Below, one piece after another: positions 29,120 to 38,353 of a DNA stretch of 64,000 nucleotides. The DNA comes from Erythrobacter sp. (GTDB taxonomy: Bacteria > Pseudomonadota > Alphaproteobacteria > Sphingomonadales > Sphingomonadaceae). The stretch lies in assembly GCA_025698865.1 (NCBI GenBank), contig JAILWQ010000006.1:1-64000 (forward strand), given 5' to 3'. The notes under the pieces were generated by a model. That model saw nothing but the letters and a program-made list of their open reading frames with translations. It was not told where the DNA came from and did not search any database. A program made the position numbers and the translations under genes. Positions within the stretch are counted from its first letter, which is position 1. Each line of letters begins with the position of its first letter.

Positions 29120-29979
29120 GCGATCCGGGCCAGCAAGGCATCGATCGCCGTGCGCACGCCGGGCTCGTCGAGCGTCGGAGCGTGGCCCGTATCCTCGACC
29201 GTCACGGTCTGCGCCTGCGGCAGCTCGCGCTCCATCCGCGCCAGCGTTTCGGCCGACAGGATATTCGACAGTCCGCCGCGAACCAGCAGCACCGGCTTAT
29301 CCTTCAGACCCGCCAGCAGTGGCCACAGATCGGGCGGCACCGCCGCTTCCTCGGCCGCGAGGATCGGCTCGGCGATCTTCATGTCGTAATCGAAGGCGAT
29401 GCGGCCGTTGCTGCACACAATCATGCTGCGCTTGGCCATCACCAGCCAGTCCTCGAGCGTGTAGGACGGGTGGGCCGCGGCGTGCGTTTCCTCCAGAGCG
29501 CGGGCGGCGTGCATCCATGTGGCGAAGCTGCGCCCCTGCCCCAGATAGGACCTGATCTTGTCGAGCCCTTCCGGATCGACGTTCGGGCCGATATCGTTGA
29601 TCACCGCGCCCGCCAGCCGCTCCGGCGCCGAGCCCGCGACGATCAGCGTCATCAGCCCGCCCATCGAGGTCCCGATCGCGACGAAGCGGTCGATCCCCTC
29701 GGCATCGAGCAGCGCCATCAGGTCGCCGACATAGACCGGCGGCGCATAGCTCGCGCTGTCGGGTGCATAGTCGCTCTTGCCCCGCCCCCGCATGTCGAGC
29801 GCCAGCACGCGCCATTCGGGTGAGAGATGCGCCGCGAGCCCCTCGAAATCGCGCGAATTGCGGGTCAGACCATGGAGGCAGACGATCGGCGGGCGGTCGT
29901 CGGGACCGGGATAATCGCGGAAATGCAGGTCGAGGCCGTCGGCGCTCTGCCAGGTCCGGTCGGTGTAGGGAGCATCCAT
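29116..29979 (-). CDS. Alpha/beta-fold hydrolase
   Basis: The 287-residue cytoplasmic hydrolase has the HG oxyanion motif VCLHGLTRNSRDF, strand LALDMRGRGKSD, nucleophile elbow IGTSMGGL (Ser near residue 99) and catalytic His in VEDTGHAPTLD near the end. The substrate is unknown. The true start is the ATG at 29977-29979; the same frame stays open upstream only as antisense of selO. It is the first gene of a two-gene unit with the GT4 glycosyltransferase, joined by an ATGA overlap. Confidence 0.85.
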   Translation of the reverse strand: MDAPYTDRTWQSADGLDLHFRDYPGPDDRPPIVCLHGLTRNSRDFEGLAAHLSPEWRVLALDMRGRGKSDYAPDSASYAPPVYVGDLMALLDAEGIDRFVAIGTSMGGLMTLIVAGSAPERLAGAVINDIGPNVDPEGLDKIRSYLGQGRSFATWMHAARALEETHAAAHPSYTLEDWLVMAKRSMIVCSNGRIAFDYDMKIAEPILAAEEAAVPPDLWPLLAGLKDKPVLLVRGGLSNILSAETLARMERELPQAQTVTVEDTGHAPTLDEPGVRTAIDALLARIA

Positions 29980-30054
29980 CCGCGCGCCGATACATGCTTT
30001 GCGCGCGCTTTGCGAGCCCTTGCGCCGGGCCGCCCGCCGCCCCACTGTCGCCAA

Positions 30055-31452
30055 GTGAGCAATCGTACCGACCCTTCCGCCTATCGTCCCGACACGCCGA
30101 TCGCCGCTCTGGCGGACTGGCTCGCCGATCCGGTGGAGGCGGCGGATTTTCCCCGCACCGAGCTGCGGTTTCGCAACGATCGCGCAGCGGATAGCATCGG
30201 CCTCGCCGATCTTTCCGACGCGCAGTGGATCGCGCATTTCGGGAGGTTCGGGCCCCTTCCCGACAACCTGCCCCAGCCCCTCGCCCTGCGCTATCACGGT
30301 CATCAGTTCCGGGTGTACAATCCCGAGATCGGCGACGGGCGCGGCTTCCTGTTCGCCCAGCTCCGCGACCGCGACGACCGCCTGCTCGATCTCGGCACCA
30401 AGGGCTCCGGCCGCACGCCGTGGAGCCGCAGCGGCGACGGACGGCTGACTTTGAAGGGCGCCGTACGCGAAATCCTCGCGACCGAAATGCTCGAAGCGCT
30501 CGGGGTGAACACCTCCAAGACCTTTTCCGTGATCGAGACCGGCGAGCAATTGCAGCGCGGCGACGAACCTTCGCCCACCCGTTCGGCCGTGCTGACGCGC
30601 CTGAGCCACGGACATATCCGGATCGGCACCTTCCAGCGCCTCCTCGCGCTGGAAGAACGCGAGCACATGGCCGCGCTGGTCGATTATTGCCTTACGCAAT
30701 TTCCCGGCCCGCCCCCGCCCGAGGGCGCGCCCGGCCGCAACGAACCGGCCGTGCGGTTGATGCATCAGGTGGTCGAGCGGCTGGCAGACTGTGCGGCGGC
30801 GTGGATGGTCGCCGGTTTCGTCCACGGCGTGCTCAACACCGACAACATGAACATCACCGGGGAGAGCTTCGATTACGGGCCGTGGCGCTTCCTGCCGCGC
30901 TGGGACCCCGGCTTCACCGCCGCCTATTTCGACCATGCCGGGCTCTATGCCTTCGGTCGCCAGCCGGAGGCCGTGCACTGGAATTGCGGACAGCTGGCGG
31001 TCGCGTTGAGATTGCTCGCCGACGCACCGCCGCTGATTGCCGCGATCGAGCGGTTCGGACCGCTCTACACCGAGGCGATTGGCCGGCGCTGGTGCTGGCG
31101 CTTGGGGCTTGCGAGCGTCGGGCCGGACGCGGACGGGACGCTCGTCTCGGCGTGCGAGAAATCTTTGGCCGAAACCGGGATCGCGCCAGACAGCTTCTTC
31201 CACCGCCATCGCGGCGGACGTCGCGCCGAAGGTCCGCTGGCCGAGGCATTCGCCTCGCACCGGCCGCATGGGCCGGATCATCCCTATTGGGAGGAGCCGG
31301 AGCCGCAATCCATGCTGATCGACGAGGTCGAGGAGATCTGGTCCGCGATCGACGAGCGGGACGACTGGAGCGTGCTCGACAAGAAAGTCGCGGCGATTCG
31401 GCGGGCGGGCGAAGCGCACGGCACTCCGCCCGAACCCCGGGGACACGCCTGA
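30055..31452 (+). CDS. selO: Protein adenylyltransferase SelO (YdiU family)
   Basis: The 465-residue pseudokinase-fold protein has YHGHQFRVYNPEIGDGRGF and GTKGSGRTPWSRSGDGRLT, the conserved SelO motifs. VREILATEMLEALGVNTSKT and HGVLNTDNMNITGESFDYGP follow, the last being the metal-binding region. SelO transfers AMP to Ser/Thr/Tyr of target proteins and is linked to redox stress. The terminal selenocysteine or cysteine seen in some members is not present; the protein ends PPEPRGHA. The start is a GTG at 30055 (VSNRTDPSAYRPD). It is divergent from the hydrolase/GT4 pair. Confidence 0.92.
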   Translation: MSNRTDPSAYRPDTPIAALADWLADPVEAADFPRTELRFRNDRAADSIGLADLSDAQWIAHFGRFGPLPDNLPQPLALRYHGHQFRVYNPEIGDGRGFLFAQLRDRDDRLLDLGTKGSGRTPWSRSGDGRLTLKGAVREILATEMLEALGVNTSKTFSVIETGEQLQRGDEPSPTRSAVLTRLSHGHIRIGTFQRLLALEEREHMAALVDYCLTQFPGPPPPEGAPGRNEPAVRLMHQVVERLADCAAAWMVAGFVHGVLNTDNMNITGESFDYGPWRFLPRWDPGFTAAYFDHAGLYAFGRQPEAVHWNCGQLAVALRLLADAPPLIAAIERFGPLYTEAIGRRWCWRLGLASVGPDADGTLVSACEKSLAETGIAPDSFFHRHRGGRRAEGPLAEAFASHRPHGPDHPYWEEPEPQSMLIDEVEEIWSAIDERDDWSVLDKKVAAIRRAGEAHGTPPEPRGHA

Positions 31453-31462
31453 ACGGCAGAGC

Positions 31463-31975
31463 TCAGCGCGAGGGGGCGGAGCTCACCATTTCGAGCGGCT
31501 GGAGATCGATCCCGAACAGTTTCCAGCGGCCCTGCTCCCACTGGTAATAGAGGTCGAACCCGATCGACACCGGGCGCAGCTGAAATATGCCCTGCACCCG
31601 GAAAACATCCTCGCGAACCATCTGCGGTGCGACCGAATAAGTCGGCGGCACAAGCAGCGCATTGCTGAGATCGACCTGCTGGGTCCGGAAACCGGCGAAA
31701 ACCTGCGCCAGCTGTGCGGCATTGTTGTTGATCTGGAAACCCTGCGCGGAAATGTCGCGCAGGACGGAATAATTGCCCGACTGGTTGGCATGGTCGACCG
31801 CCGCGATCGTCGACCAGATCATCTTGGACAGTTCGAGCTGGCTCGGTGTCGGCCGGACCGAAGACGGCGGCCGGACGGTCGGTTGCGCGGGCTGCTGCGC
31901 TTGCGCGGTGAGCGACAAGAAAAATGCCGGGGCGAGAAGCCCCGGCATCTTCGATAGGTGTGCGATCCTTGGCAT
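31463..31975 (-). CDS. Small secreted protein of unknown function
   Basis: The 170-residue protein has an N-terminal hydrophobic segment (MPGLLAPAFFLSLTAQAQQ) consistent with a signal peptide, a Pro-rich spacer, and a conserved-looking domain: MIWSTIAAVDHANQSGNYSVLRD and a YYQWEQGRWKLFGIDLQP end. Similar short secreted proteins are common in sphingomonads, but I know no function. The signal-peptide codons coincide with a strong terminator hairpin at 31920-31948. The start (31975, or an internal ATG at codon 10) is therefore uncertain. It lies 18 bp after the adhesin stop on the same strand. Confidence 0.65.
   Translation of the reverse strand: MPRIAHLSKMPGLLAPAFFLSLTAQAQQPAQPTVRPPSSVRPTPSQLELSKMIWSTIAAVDHANQSGNYSVLRDISAQGFQINNNAAQLAQVFAGFRTQQVDLSNALLVPPTYSVAPQMVREDVFRVQGIFQLRPVSIGFDLYYQWEQGRWKLFGIDLQPLEMVSSAPSR
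31920..31948 (-). terminator. Intrinsic terminator behind the adhesin gene
   Basis: ATGCCGGGGC and GCCCCGGCAT (31924-31933 and 31939-31948 on the plus strand) form a perfect 10-bp GC-rich stem with a 5-nt loop. Read in minus orientation it is followed by a T run, so it should stop transcription coming from the adhesin gene. It lies inside codons of the next gene. Confidence 0.8.
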
Positions 31976-31993
31976 GATCGTCGCTGTAACGTC

Positions 31994-34991
31994 TTACCAG
32001 GCGATCTGGAAGCCGCCGCGCGCGCCGACCTCGCCGCTGTCGAAACCGACGCCGAGACCCGCGGAGACCGACGCATACTCGCCGACCCTTGCGGACATCG
32101 CGACCGTGCCGGCGCCCTGATCATCGAAGTAGCCAAGACCCCCGGACACGCCGAAATTGGTCCCGGCCGGAAGCGCGGGCGATTCCATCGCCAGGGCCAT
32201 GGCGACGCCTTCATTGGCCCGGTCGATCGCCCGGGCGTTTTCGGCCGTCTGGCCGAACAGCTGGTTGATCTGCCCGGTCTGGTTCGACGTGAGCTGTTGC
32301 AGCGCGGTGATGGCCGTGCCCTGCGATGCGATCGCGGCCGTGTTGTTGGCCACCGCAGCCGAGGTCGCCAGCGCCGTGCGGCCCAGCGTTCCGCTGTTGT
32401 CGGTGGTGACCGCGAAGACGGTGCCAGTCTGGCTTGCCGTGCTCGTGCCCAACCCCGCAATCACGACCTGACCGTCGTTCGCCGCGACTGCTCCGTTGCC
32501 GATAGCGATGGAGTTGACGCCGGTCGCGCTCGACTGGTTGCCGACCGCGATCGAACCGGCGCCCGAAGCGGTCGCCGCCTCGCCGACGGAGACGGAGCGC
32601 ACGCCGCTGGCCGTCGCCAGATGGCCGAGCGCTGTCGCGCGTTCGGCCGTGGCGTTGGACCGCCAGCCATAGGCCGTCGCTCCGGCACCGACGGCGCTCG
32701 CCTGACCGCCGACGACAGTGGTCGACGCGCCGCTTGCCCGGGTCTGGAAGCCGTCCGCCCCGTCGCGATTGCCGCCGATGGCGATCGAATCGCCCCCTTC
32801 GGCCGACGCGGTGTTGCCGAGAGCGATGGCGTTCGTGCCGGATGCGACCGCATCCTCGCCGCCGGCAAAGCTCTGGTCACCAGACGCAGTGGTCTGATGG
32901 CCGACCGCGGTCGCCATCGCGCCGGTGGCCCGGGCCTGCCAACCGAAGGCGGACGCCCCCGGGCGTGCTGGCGACCGATTCCCCGCCCAGTGCGGAGGTC
33001 GAATTGCCCATCGCCATGGCATCCGCGCCGAGCGCCAGGGCATCGATCCCGTTCGCCACCGCGCCGTCGCCGTCGCCGTCCGCATCACTGCCGATGGAGA
33101 CCGCGCCGACGCCCCGCGCCTCGGCATCGGAGCCGAACGCGATGCCAGCGGCGTCGGTCGCCAGGGCGCCGTACTGGCCACCGCTGACATCACCGCCGAT
33201 GGCGATCCCGCCGGTGCCCAGCGCACCCGCCTTCTCACCCATCGCGACACTGGCCGTGCCGCCGGCCGAGGCCAGGTGGCCGACCGCGGTCGCGAGCGAG
33301 TTGGTCGCGGTCGAGCGCCAACCGATCGCCGTCGCGCCCGGGGCCGCGTCCACGGCCGTCAGAACGCCCGCGTCGAGATCCTCGGCCGTCACATCCTCCG
33401 CCACGAGGCCGGCAAAGGCTTCGCCGCCGATCACAGTGGTGGAATTGCCGTTGGCCGATGCCTCGTCACCCACAGCGAGAGCGTCGATGCCGGTCGCATC
33501 GGCGACGTAGCCGATCGCGGTGGCATTGGCGCTGCCCGTGGTGGCGGTGTTGCCGATCGCCATCGAATTGGCGAAGTCGGCACTCGACTGGCTGCCATAT
33601 GCAACCGCGCCGTCACCGTCCGCGGACGACACGCTGCCGACCGCCGTGCCGCTGGAACCGGCCGCGCTCGCCGCGTTGCCGATAGCGACCGAAGCGAGGC
33701 CCGATGCGTCGGCGCCGTTGCCGTAAGCCGACGAGAAGGCGTTGCTGGCCGAGCTGCCGCGGCCCACTGCCGTGGCGAAGAACGACGTGCCGCCCGACCC
33801 GGCGGCAGCATCTTCGCCGATGGCAACCGAGCCACTGCTGACGACGGAGGCGCCGTCACCGACCGCGACCGACGAATTGCCGCCCGCATTGGCGCCGTTG
33901 CCGAGCGCGGTGGCGTTGCTGATCGCGAAACCGCCTGCACCCGCGTCGTTGCCGATAGCGACGTTGTTCGAGCCGAACGAGCCGGTGTTGGTGCTGCGGC
34001 CGATCGCGATGTCGTTGGTGCCATTGGCAGACGCCCCCTCGCCCAGCGCGATCGCATCGGTGCCGCCGGCGGTCGGCTGCGCCCCGTCGCTGTTGACGGC
34101 GACATAATCGGCCGCACCGGCTGCGGCGACCGCGACGTTGAGCTGGCCCACATTCACCGCATCGGTGTCGGCGGTGCCGGCCGCGACGTTCGTGATCTGG
34201 CGTTCGGCACCCGCGGCGCCGACCGAGACCGTGTTGTCGCGATCCGCGAGCGATCCGGCGCCCAGCGCAACCGCGTTGTCCGCAGTGGCGGAGGACACGT
34301 CACCGATGGCCACCGACCGTTCGCCCGCGGCATTCGCGGCTTCGCCGACCGCAAGCGAGCGCACGCCGCTCGCATTGGCGAGGTGGCCGAGCGCGTGGGC
34401 GCGTTCCGCCGTGGCTTCCGAACGCCAGCCGTAAGCGGTCGTGCCCGCACCGGTCGCCAGCGCCTGGCCGCCGACGACGGTGCTCGACGGTCCGCTCGCG
34501 ACCGTCGCACGACCGTCGGCCCCGTCGCGGTTGCCGCCGATGGCGATGGAATCGCCGTCCACGGCCTGCGCGGTGTTGCCGATGGCGATGGCGTTCGTGC
34601 CGGATGCGACCGCATCCTCACCGCCGGCGAAGCTCTGGTTTCCCGACGCGGTCGTCTGGTGGCCGACGGCAGTCGTCACCGCGCCGGTCGCGTTGGCCTG
34701 CCAGCCGAGAGCGGTCGATCCGGGGGTGTTGGCGAGCGATTCGCCGCCGACGGCGGTCGTGGAAGCGCCAGTCGCCTCGGCATCCTCGCCACAGGCCAGA
34801 GCGTCGGCACCGCTGGACGTGGCACCCGCGGTCGTCTGGCCGGCGGGTGCATTGCCGTTCAGCACGCACTGATAGCCGTCGTCGGGGAGTTCCTGCGCGG
34901 AGAGGGTCGACGGCACGGCGAGGCCGATGGCCAGAGCGCCTGCGGAAACACTTACCGCGAGCCTGGCATAATTTTCGATGTGACGAAACAT
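31994..34991 (-). pseudogene. Trimeric autotransporter adhesin (YadA class), frame disrupted
   Basis: A signal peptide (LAVSVSAGALAIGLAVPSTLSAQ) is followed by some 50 head repeats of the AIAIGNxAxA / SxAVGExAxA type, a short neck (TAAIASQGTAITALQQLTSNQTGQ...) and a C-terminal YadA-type beta-barrel anchor ending FDSGEVGARGGFQIAW. Trimers of such proteins form outer-membrane adhesin stalks. The frame is broken near 32956-32960, where a run of five G should be four. Beyond it the correct frame continues to 31994. Restored length is about 998 residues. The start region carries a 17-bp tandem duplication (separate entry). It may be phase-variable rather than dead. Confidence 0.85.
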
Positions 34992-35007
34992 TCGATGTGA
35001 CGAAACA
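34974..35007 (-). repeat. 17-bp tandem duplication across the adhesin start codon
   Basis: The unit TTCGATGTGACGAAACA occurs at 34974-34990 and again at 34991-35007, so two identical ATGTTTCGTCACATCGA starts follow each other on the minus strand. The first ATG (35008) is 6 nt from the ribosome-binding site AAGGAGG (35015-35021) but is out of frame and soon stops. The second ATG (34991) is in frame but 23 nt from the site. Removing one unit would restore an ideal start. Confidence 0.9.
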
Positions 35008-35008
35008 T

Positions 35009-35318
35009 ATGCATCCTCCTTGTTCTGGGTCGAGCGACCCGGGGCGGCATGCGAACCATTCGCACGCTGCCCCAGCATTCCCTGAGGGAGGATGGCATCC
35101 GGCATGGCGAAACCCCCGTAGCGCCGCCGGACAAATCTTATGTTTTGATTGAACTCCCCCTCAAGCGGTGCGATTTGAAGCCGTCGCACCTATCGGCGAG
35201 GTCGCGCGCCGGCATCCTGCCCGGATTGGCAGGGACTTTCCGGAACGCGTTGATGCTAATGCCTTTTTGCTGATAGGAATCCAAGAGTTATTTAATTTTT
35301 GTTTATTCGGGACACGAC
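35009..35318. other. Divergent intergenic region between adhesin and astD
   Basis: No gene is seen. It holds the adhesin ribosome-binding site, a possible adhesin promoter at 35135-35164, and the upstream region of astD, which becomes AT-rich (TTATTTAATTTTTGTTTATT) just before its TTG start. GGGTCG/CGACCC at about 35027-35040 form a short hairpin in the adhesin leader. Confidence 0.55.
35135..35164 (-). promoter_or_regulatory. Candidate promoter of the adhesin gene
   Basis: On the minus strand TTGAGG (plus 35159-35164) and TAAGAT (plus 35135-35140) are separated by 18 bp, a fair match to a sigma-70-type promoter. It would give a leader of about 120 nt before the adhesin start. The assignment is by pattern only. 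Confidence 0.4.
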
Positions 35319-36734
35319 TTGGCAAATTCGGAAATCGTTTCGATCGAACCGGCGACCGGCCGGGAATTGTGGCGTGGAGCGGTCGGCGAAGTGGACGCCG
35401 CGATCGGGGCATCACGCGAGGCGCTGACCCCCTGGGCGCGTCGCCCGCTGGCGCAGCGTATCGAGTTCATGCGCCGCTTCGCCAACGAAGTGCGCAAACA
35501 GGCCGATCCCTTTGCCGAACTGATCGCCCGCGAGACCGGCAAACCCCTGTGGGAAGCCCGGACCGAGGTGGAAGCGGTGATCGGCAAGGTAGAAATTTCC
35601 ATCACTGCCTATGCCGAGCGCACGGGCAACAAGAAGCTCGACAGCGCCCTGCAAGGCACGGCGGCGGTCCGCCACAAGCCGCACGGCGTGATGGCCGTGC
35701 TCGGGCCGTATAACTTCCCCGCGCATCTACCGAACGGGCACATCGTCCCCTCGCTGATCGCCGGCAATACGGTGATCTTCAAACCGAGCGAGAAGACGCC
35801 CGCCACCGGCGAGTTCCTGGTCCGGTGCTTCCACGCGGCGGAAGTTCCGGCGGGCGTGGTGCAGTGCCTCATCGGCGGGCCGGACGAGGGCAAGGAACTG
35901 GTCGGCCATCCGCTGGTCGACGGCGTCCTGTTCACCGGATCGGCCCGCGCGGGGATCGCGATCAACCGCAAGCTCGCCACCGAGCCGGGCAAGATCGTCG
36001 CTCTCGAGATGGGCGGCAACAATCCCATCGTCGTCCTCGACACGCCCAAGCTGGAGGACGCCGCTGCCACTATCATCCAGTCGGCCTTCACCTCGGCGGG
36101 CCAGCGCTGCACTGCGGCGAGGCGGCTAATCGTGGTCGATTCGATGTACGACAAGACCGTCGAGGCGGTGAAGAACCTCGCGAGCCGCCTCATCGTGGAC
36201 GAACCCTTCGCCGATCCGCAGCCCTTCATGGGGCCGGTGATCGACAACCAGACCGCCGATCTCCTGAGCGAGAGTTTCGTCGAACTCATGAGCCGCGGCG
36301 GCCGGCCGATCATGCATATGCGGCGCCCGAAGGAAGGCCTCCCCTTCCTGAGCCCGGCGATGCTCGATGCCACTGACATCAGCGAGCGCCCCGACCTCGA
36401 ACTGTTCGGCCCGCTGCTCCAGGTGATCCGGGTGAGCGATTTCGAACAGGCGATCGCAGAGGCGAACGCCACCCGCTACGGCCTTTCGGCCTCGCTGGTC
36501 GGTGGCCAGCCGAAGGATTTCGAGACCTTCTGGAACGAGATCCGCGCTGGCATTATCAACTGGAACCGGCCCACCAACGGTGCGTCTTCGGCCGCGCCTT
36601 TCGGCGGTGTCGGGCTGTCGGGCAATCACCGTCCGGCCGCCTTCTACGCCGCCGATTACTGCGCCTATCCGGTCGCCAGCACGGAGATGGGCCAGCCGCG
36701 CGCCAGTATCGGCGTGGGCCTCGCCAACGGCTGA
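35319..36734 (+). CDS. astD: N-succinylglutamate 5-semialdehyde dehydrogenase
   Basis: The 471-residue aldehyde dehydrogenase matches AstD: PHGVMAVLGPYNFPAHLPNGHIVP (shown in part), the NAD-binding FTGSARAGIAI loop, catalytic Glu in ALEMGGNNP and catalytic Cys in SAGQRCTAARR. AstD performs the fourth step of arginine succinyltransferase catabolism, giving succinylglutamate. The start is TTG at 35319; there is no in-frame ATG nearby. The other ast genes are not in the window, so it is either isolated or the pathway is dispersed. Confidence 0.9.
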   Translation: MANSEIVSIEPATGRELWRGAVGEVDAAIGASREALTPWARRPLAQRIEFMRRFANEVRKQADPFAELIARETGKPLWEARTEVEAVIGKVEISITAYAERTGNKKLDSALQGTAAVRHKPHGVMAVLGPYNFPAHLPNGHIVPSLIAGNTVIFKPSEKTPATGEFLVRCFHAAEVPAGVVQCLIGGPDEGKELVGHPLVDGVLFTGSARAGIAINRKLATEPGKIVALEMGGNNPIVVLDTPKLEDAAATIIQSAFTSAGQRCTAARRLIVVDSMYDKTVEAVKNLASRLIVDEPFADPQPFMGPVIDNQTADLLSESFVELMSRGGRPIMHMRRPKEGLPFLSPAMLDATDISERPDLELFGPLLQVIRVSDFEQAIAEANATRYGLSASLVGGQPKDFETFWNEIRAGIINWNRPTNGASSAAPFGGVGLSGNHRPAAFYAADYCAYPVASTEMGQPRASIGVGLANG

Positions 36735-36771
36735 CGGAGGGGGTGCGGGCCTGCCCCCACCCCCAGCCCGG

Positions 36772-37485
36772 TCACTGCATGCTAGTGACCAGGTCGATCT
36801 CGGTGATCCCGCTGGGCAGCCGTCGCCCGTAGACGACATAGGCGGATCGGCCCTTCGTGCCGCTGAGGATGTTGTCGCCGACCGCCTTCACGTGCTCGGT
36901 ATTGAAGCCGGCCGCCTGCGCGCGGGTGTTGTAGAAGGCGAGGACGTCGTCGAGCGGGACCGGCGTGCGGAAGGTGACGACGCGCAGGCTGCAACTACCC
37001 TCGTCCGTTCCGGCGGCCTCCCGCGTGTTGCCGCGCGGATAGACCGGGAACGCGCCGGGCAGCTTGGCCGCCCAGGCCGTGGTGTATTCGACGCGCGAGG
37101 CGCAATCCTGCCCGCCCGGCTCCACCGCAGCGAGCGCGGCCTGACGCATCGCGGCGGTCACGTTTTCGCCCCGTCCGAGCTCGCGAGGGTTTCCTGCGCG
37201 GCGCAGCGCGCCGGTTCCGCCGATCATCTCCATCGCCCGGCTGCGCGCGGCGGTCACCGCCTCGGGCGAGGTGTCGATCTGCGGCAGACTGCCATCGCCC
37301 GTCCCGCTCAGCGCGGCATTGCCCTCGTTGCTTCCGGCAAGGTCGGGATCGCTCGCCAGATCCTCGTCGAGCGCGGCCTGGGCGGCAGGGTCGATCTCCC
37401 CCGCGTCATCCTGCGCATCGTTCCCGCCCGAACAGGCGGCGAGCAGCGCGAGTGGGGTCGCGGCGAACAGGAGGGAAAGGCGCAT
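36772..37485 (-). CDS. Lipoprotein of unknown function
   Basis: The 237-residue lipoprotein has signal peptide MRLSLLFAATPLALLAAC with lipobox LAAC followed by SGG. An acidic low-complexity region follows (about 20-75), then a folded C-terminal part containing RVVTFRTPVPLDDVLAFYNTRAQAAGF, a pattern seen in proteins anchored to the envelope of related bacteria. No function is known. ATG at 37485 is chosen as the lipoprotein start; the frame stays open upstream without signal features. Confidence 0.75.
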   Translation of the reverse strand: MRLSLLFAATPLALLAACSGGNDAQDDAGEIDPAAQAALDEDLASDPDLAGSNEGNAALSGTGDGSLPQIDTSPEAVTAARSRAMEMIGGTGALRRAGNPRELGRGENVTAAMRQAALAAVEPGGQDCASRVEYTTAWAAKLPGAFPVYPRGNTREAAGTDEGSCSLRVVTFRTPVPLDDVLAFYNTRAQAAGFNTEHVKAVGDNILSGTKGRSAYVVYGRRLPSGITEIDLVTSMQ

Positions 37486-37705
37486 CAAGGTGACTCCGAT
37501 TGACTCGGGTCTCGAATAGCCTGCCAACGGGGGCGGATGCCAGAACCAACCGTCGCCTGCGCCAGCGCGGGACGGTCGGACCTGCAAAATTGAAGACGCC
37601 GCCCCCGCCCTTCAGCAAGGCAGGAAACGGCGCCTTCCGCGGCCCGGTGGGTGCCGCGTACCGGCCGCGGGTGGGCGCGGCCGGAACCGGTGAGGTCAGT
37701 TCAGA

Positions 37706-38161
37706 TCAACGGCACTTGCTGCCGCCGCGGTCGATCTCGCGACCGAGCAGCGCACCACCGGCGGCACCGAGGATCGCGCCGAGCGTGCGGTCGCCATTAC
37801 GTCCGGCGATCTCGCGGCCGAGCAGGGCACCGGCGGCGCCACCAATCAGCAGGCCGGTCGTGCCGTCCTTGCGCTGGCAGTAATAGCGGCCGTCATTGCC
37901 GCGCCACACGCGGGTGTCGCGATAGACGCGGTCGTCATAGCGGCTGTTGTAGCGGTCATCGCGACCATAGCGGCGGCGATCGTCCCAGCGGCCGCGATAC
38001 TGGTCGAAGCTCGTGTCGCCATAGACGGGGGTCTGCTGGCCGTACGAGGTGAACGGCGTGGCGGCGGCGGCGTGCGTTGCCGGCGCGGCCGAAGCGGGGG
38101 CGGAGAGAGCGAGGGTGCCGGCAGCGATGGCCAGGCCGGTGGTCTTGAGCGAGTTGAACAT
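37706..38161 (-). CDS. Secreted glycine-zipper protein
   Basis: The 151-residue protein has a signal peptide (MFNSLKTTGLAIAAGTLALSAPASA), an Arg/Tyr/Asp-rich middle and a C-terminal glycine-zipper: GLLIGGAAGALLGREIAGR and GAILGAAGGALLGREID. This is the 17 kDa/Rick_17kDa-type membrane-packing motif of outer-membrane-associated proteins. A role in envelope stability is likely but not shown. It stands alone with its own 190-bp upstream region. Confidence 0.8.
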   Translation of the reverse strand: MFNSLKTTGLAIAAGTLALSAPASAAPATHAAAATPFTSYGQQTPVYGDTSFDQYRGRWDDRRRYGRDDRYNSRYDDRVYRDTRVWRGNDGRYYCQRKDGTTGLLIGGAAGALLGREIAGRNGDRTLGAILGAAGGALLGREIDRGGSKCR

Positions 38162-38353
38162 GGCGACAGTCCTTTCTGTTGGTCCCTGAACCCCGAGGGG
38201 AAGAGTTCACCCTTGGAACACGTTCATCAATAGGGCCCCTTATCTGAACGGACTGCAACCGCGCTGTCAGATACGCATTTTTTCGTTTTTCCTGATTTCG
38301 CCCGTCATTCCCCGCGCTTGCGGTGCGGGGACGGGAAGCCTAGCGGCCTCGAC

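Noticed and set aside
29980-31446. Open 5' extension of the alpha/beta hydrolase frame on the minus strand
   Set aside because: It is the complement of selO in a GC-rich genome. The hydrolase is complete from 29979.
32000-34900. Regular repeats resembling a CRISPR array
   Set aside because: The periodicity is that of YadA-type head repeats in a coding frame. There are no constant repeats with unique spacers.
32925-35000. Plus-strand open frame across the adhesin
   Set aside because: It is a by-product of the repetitive adhesin sequence on the other strand.
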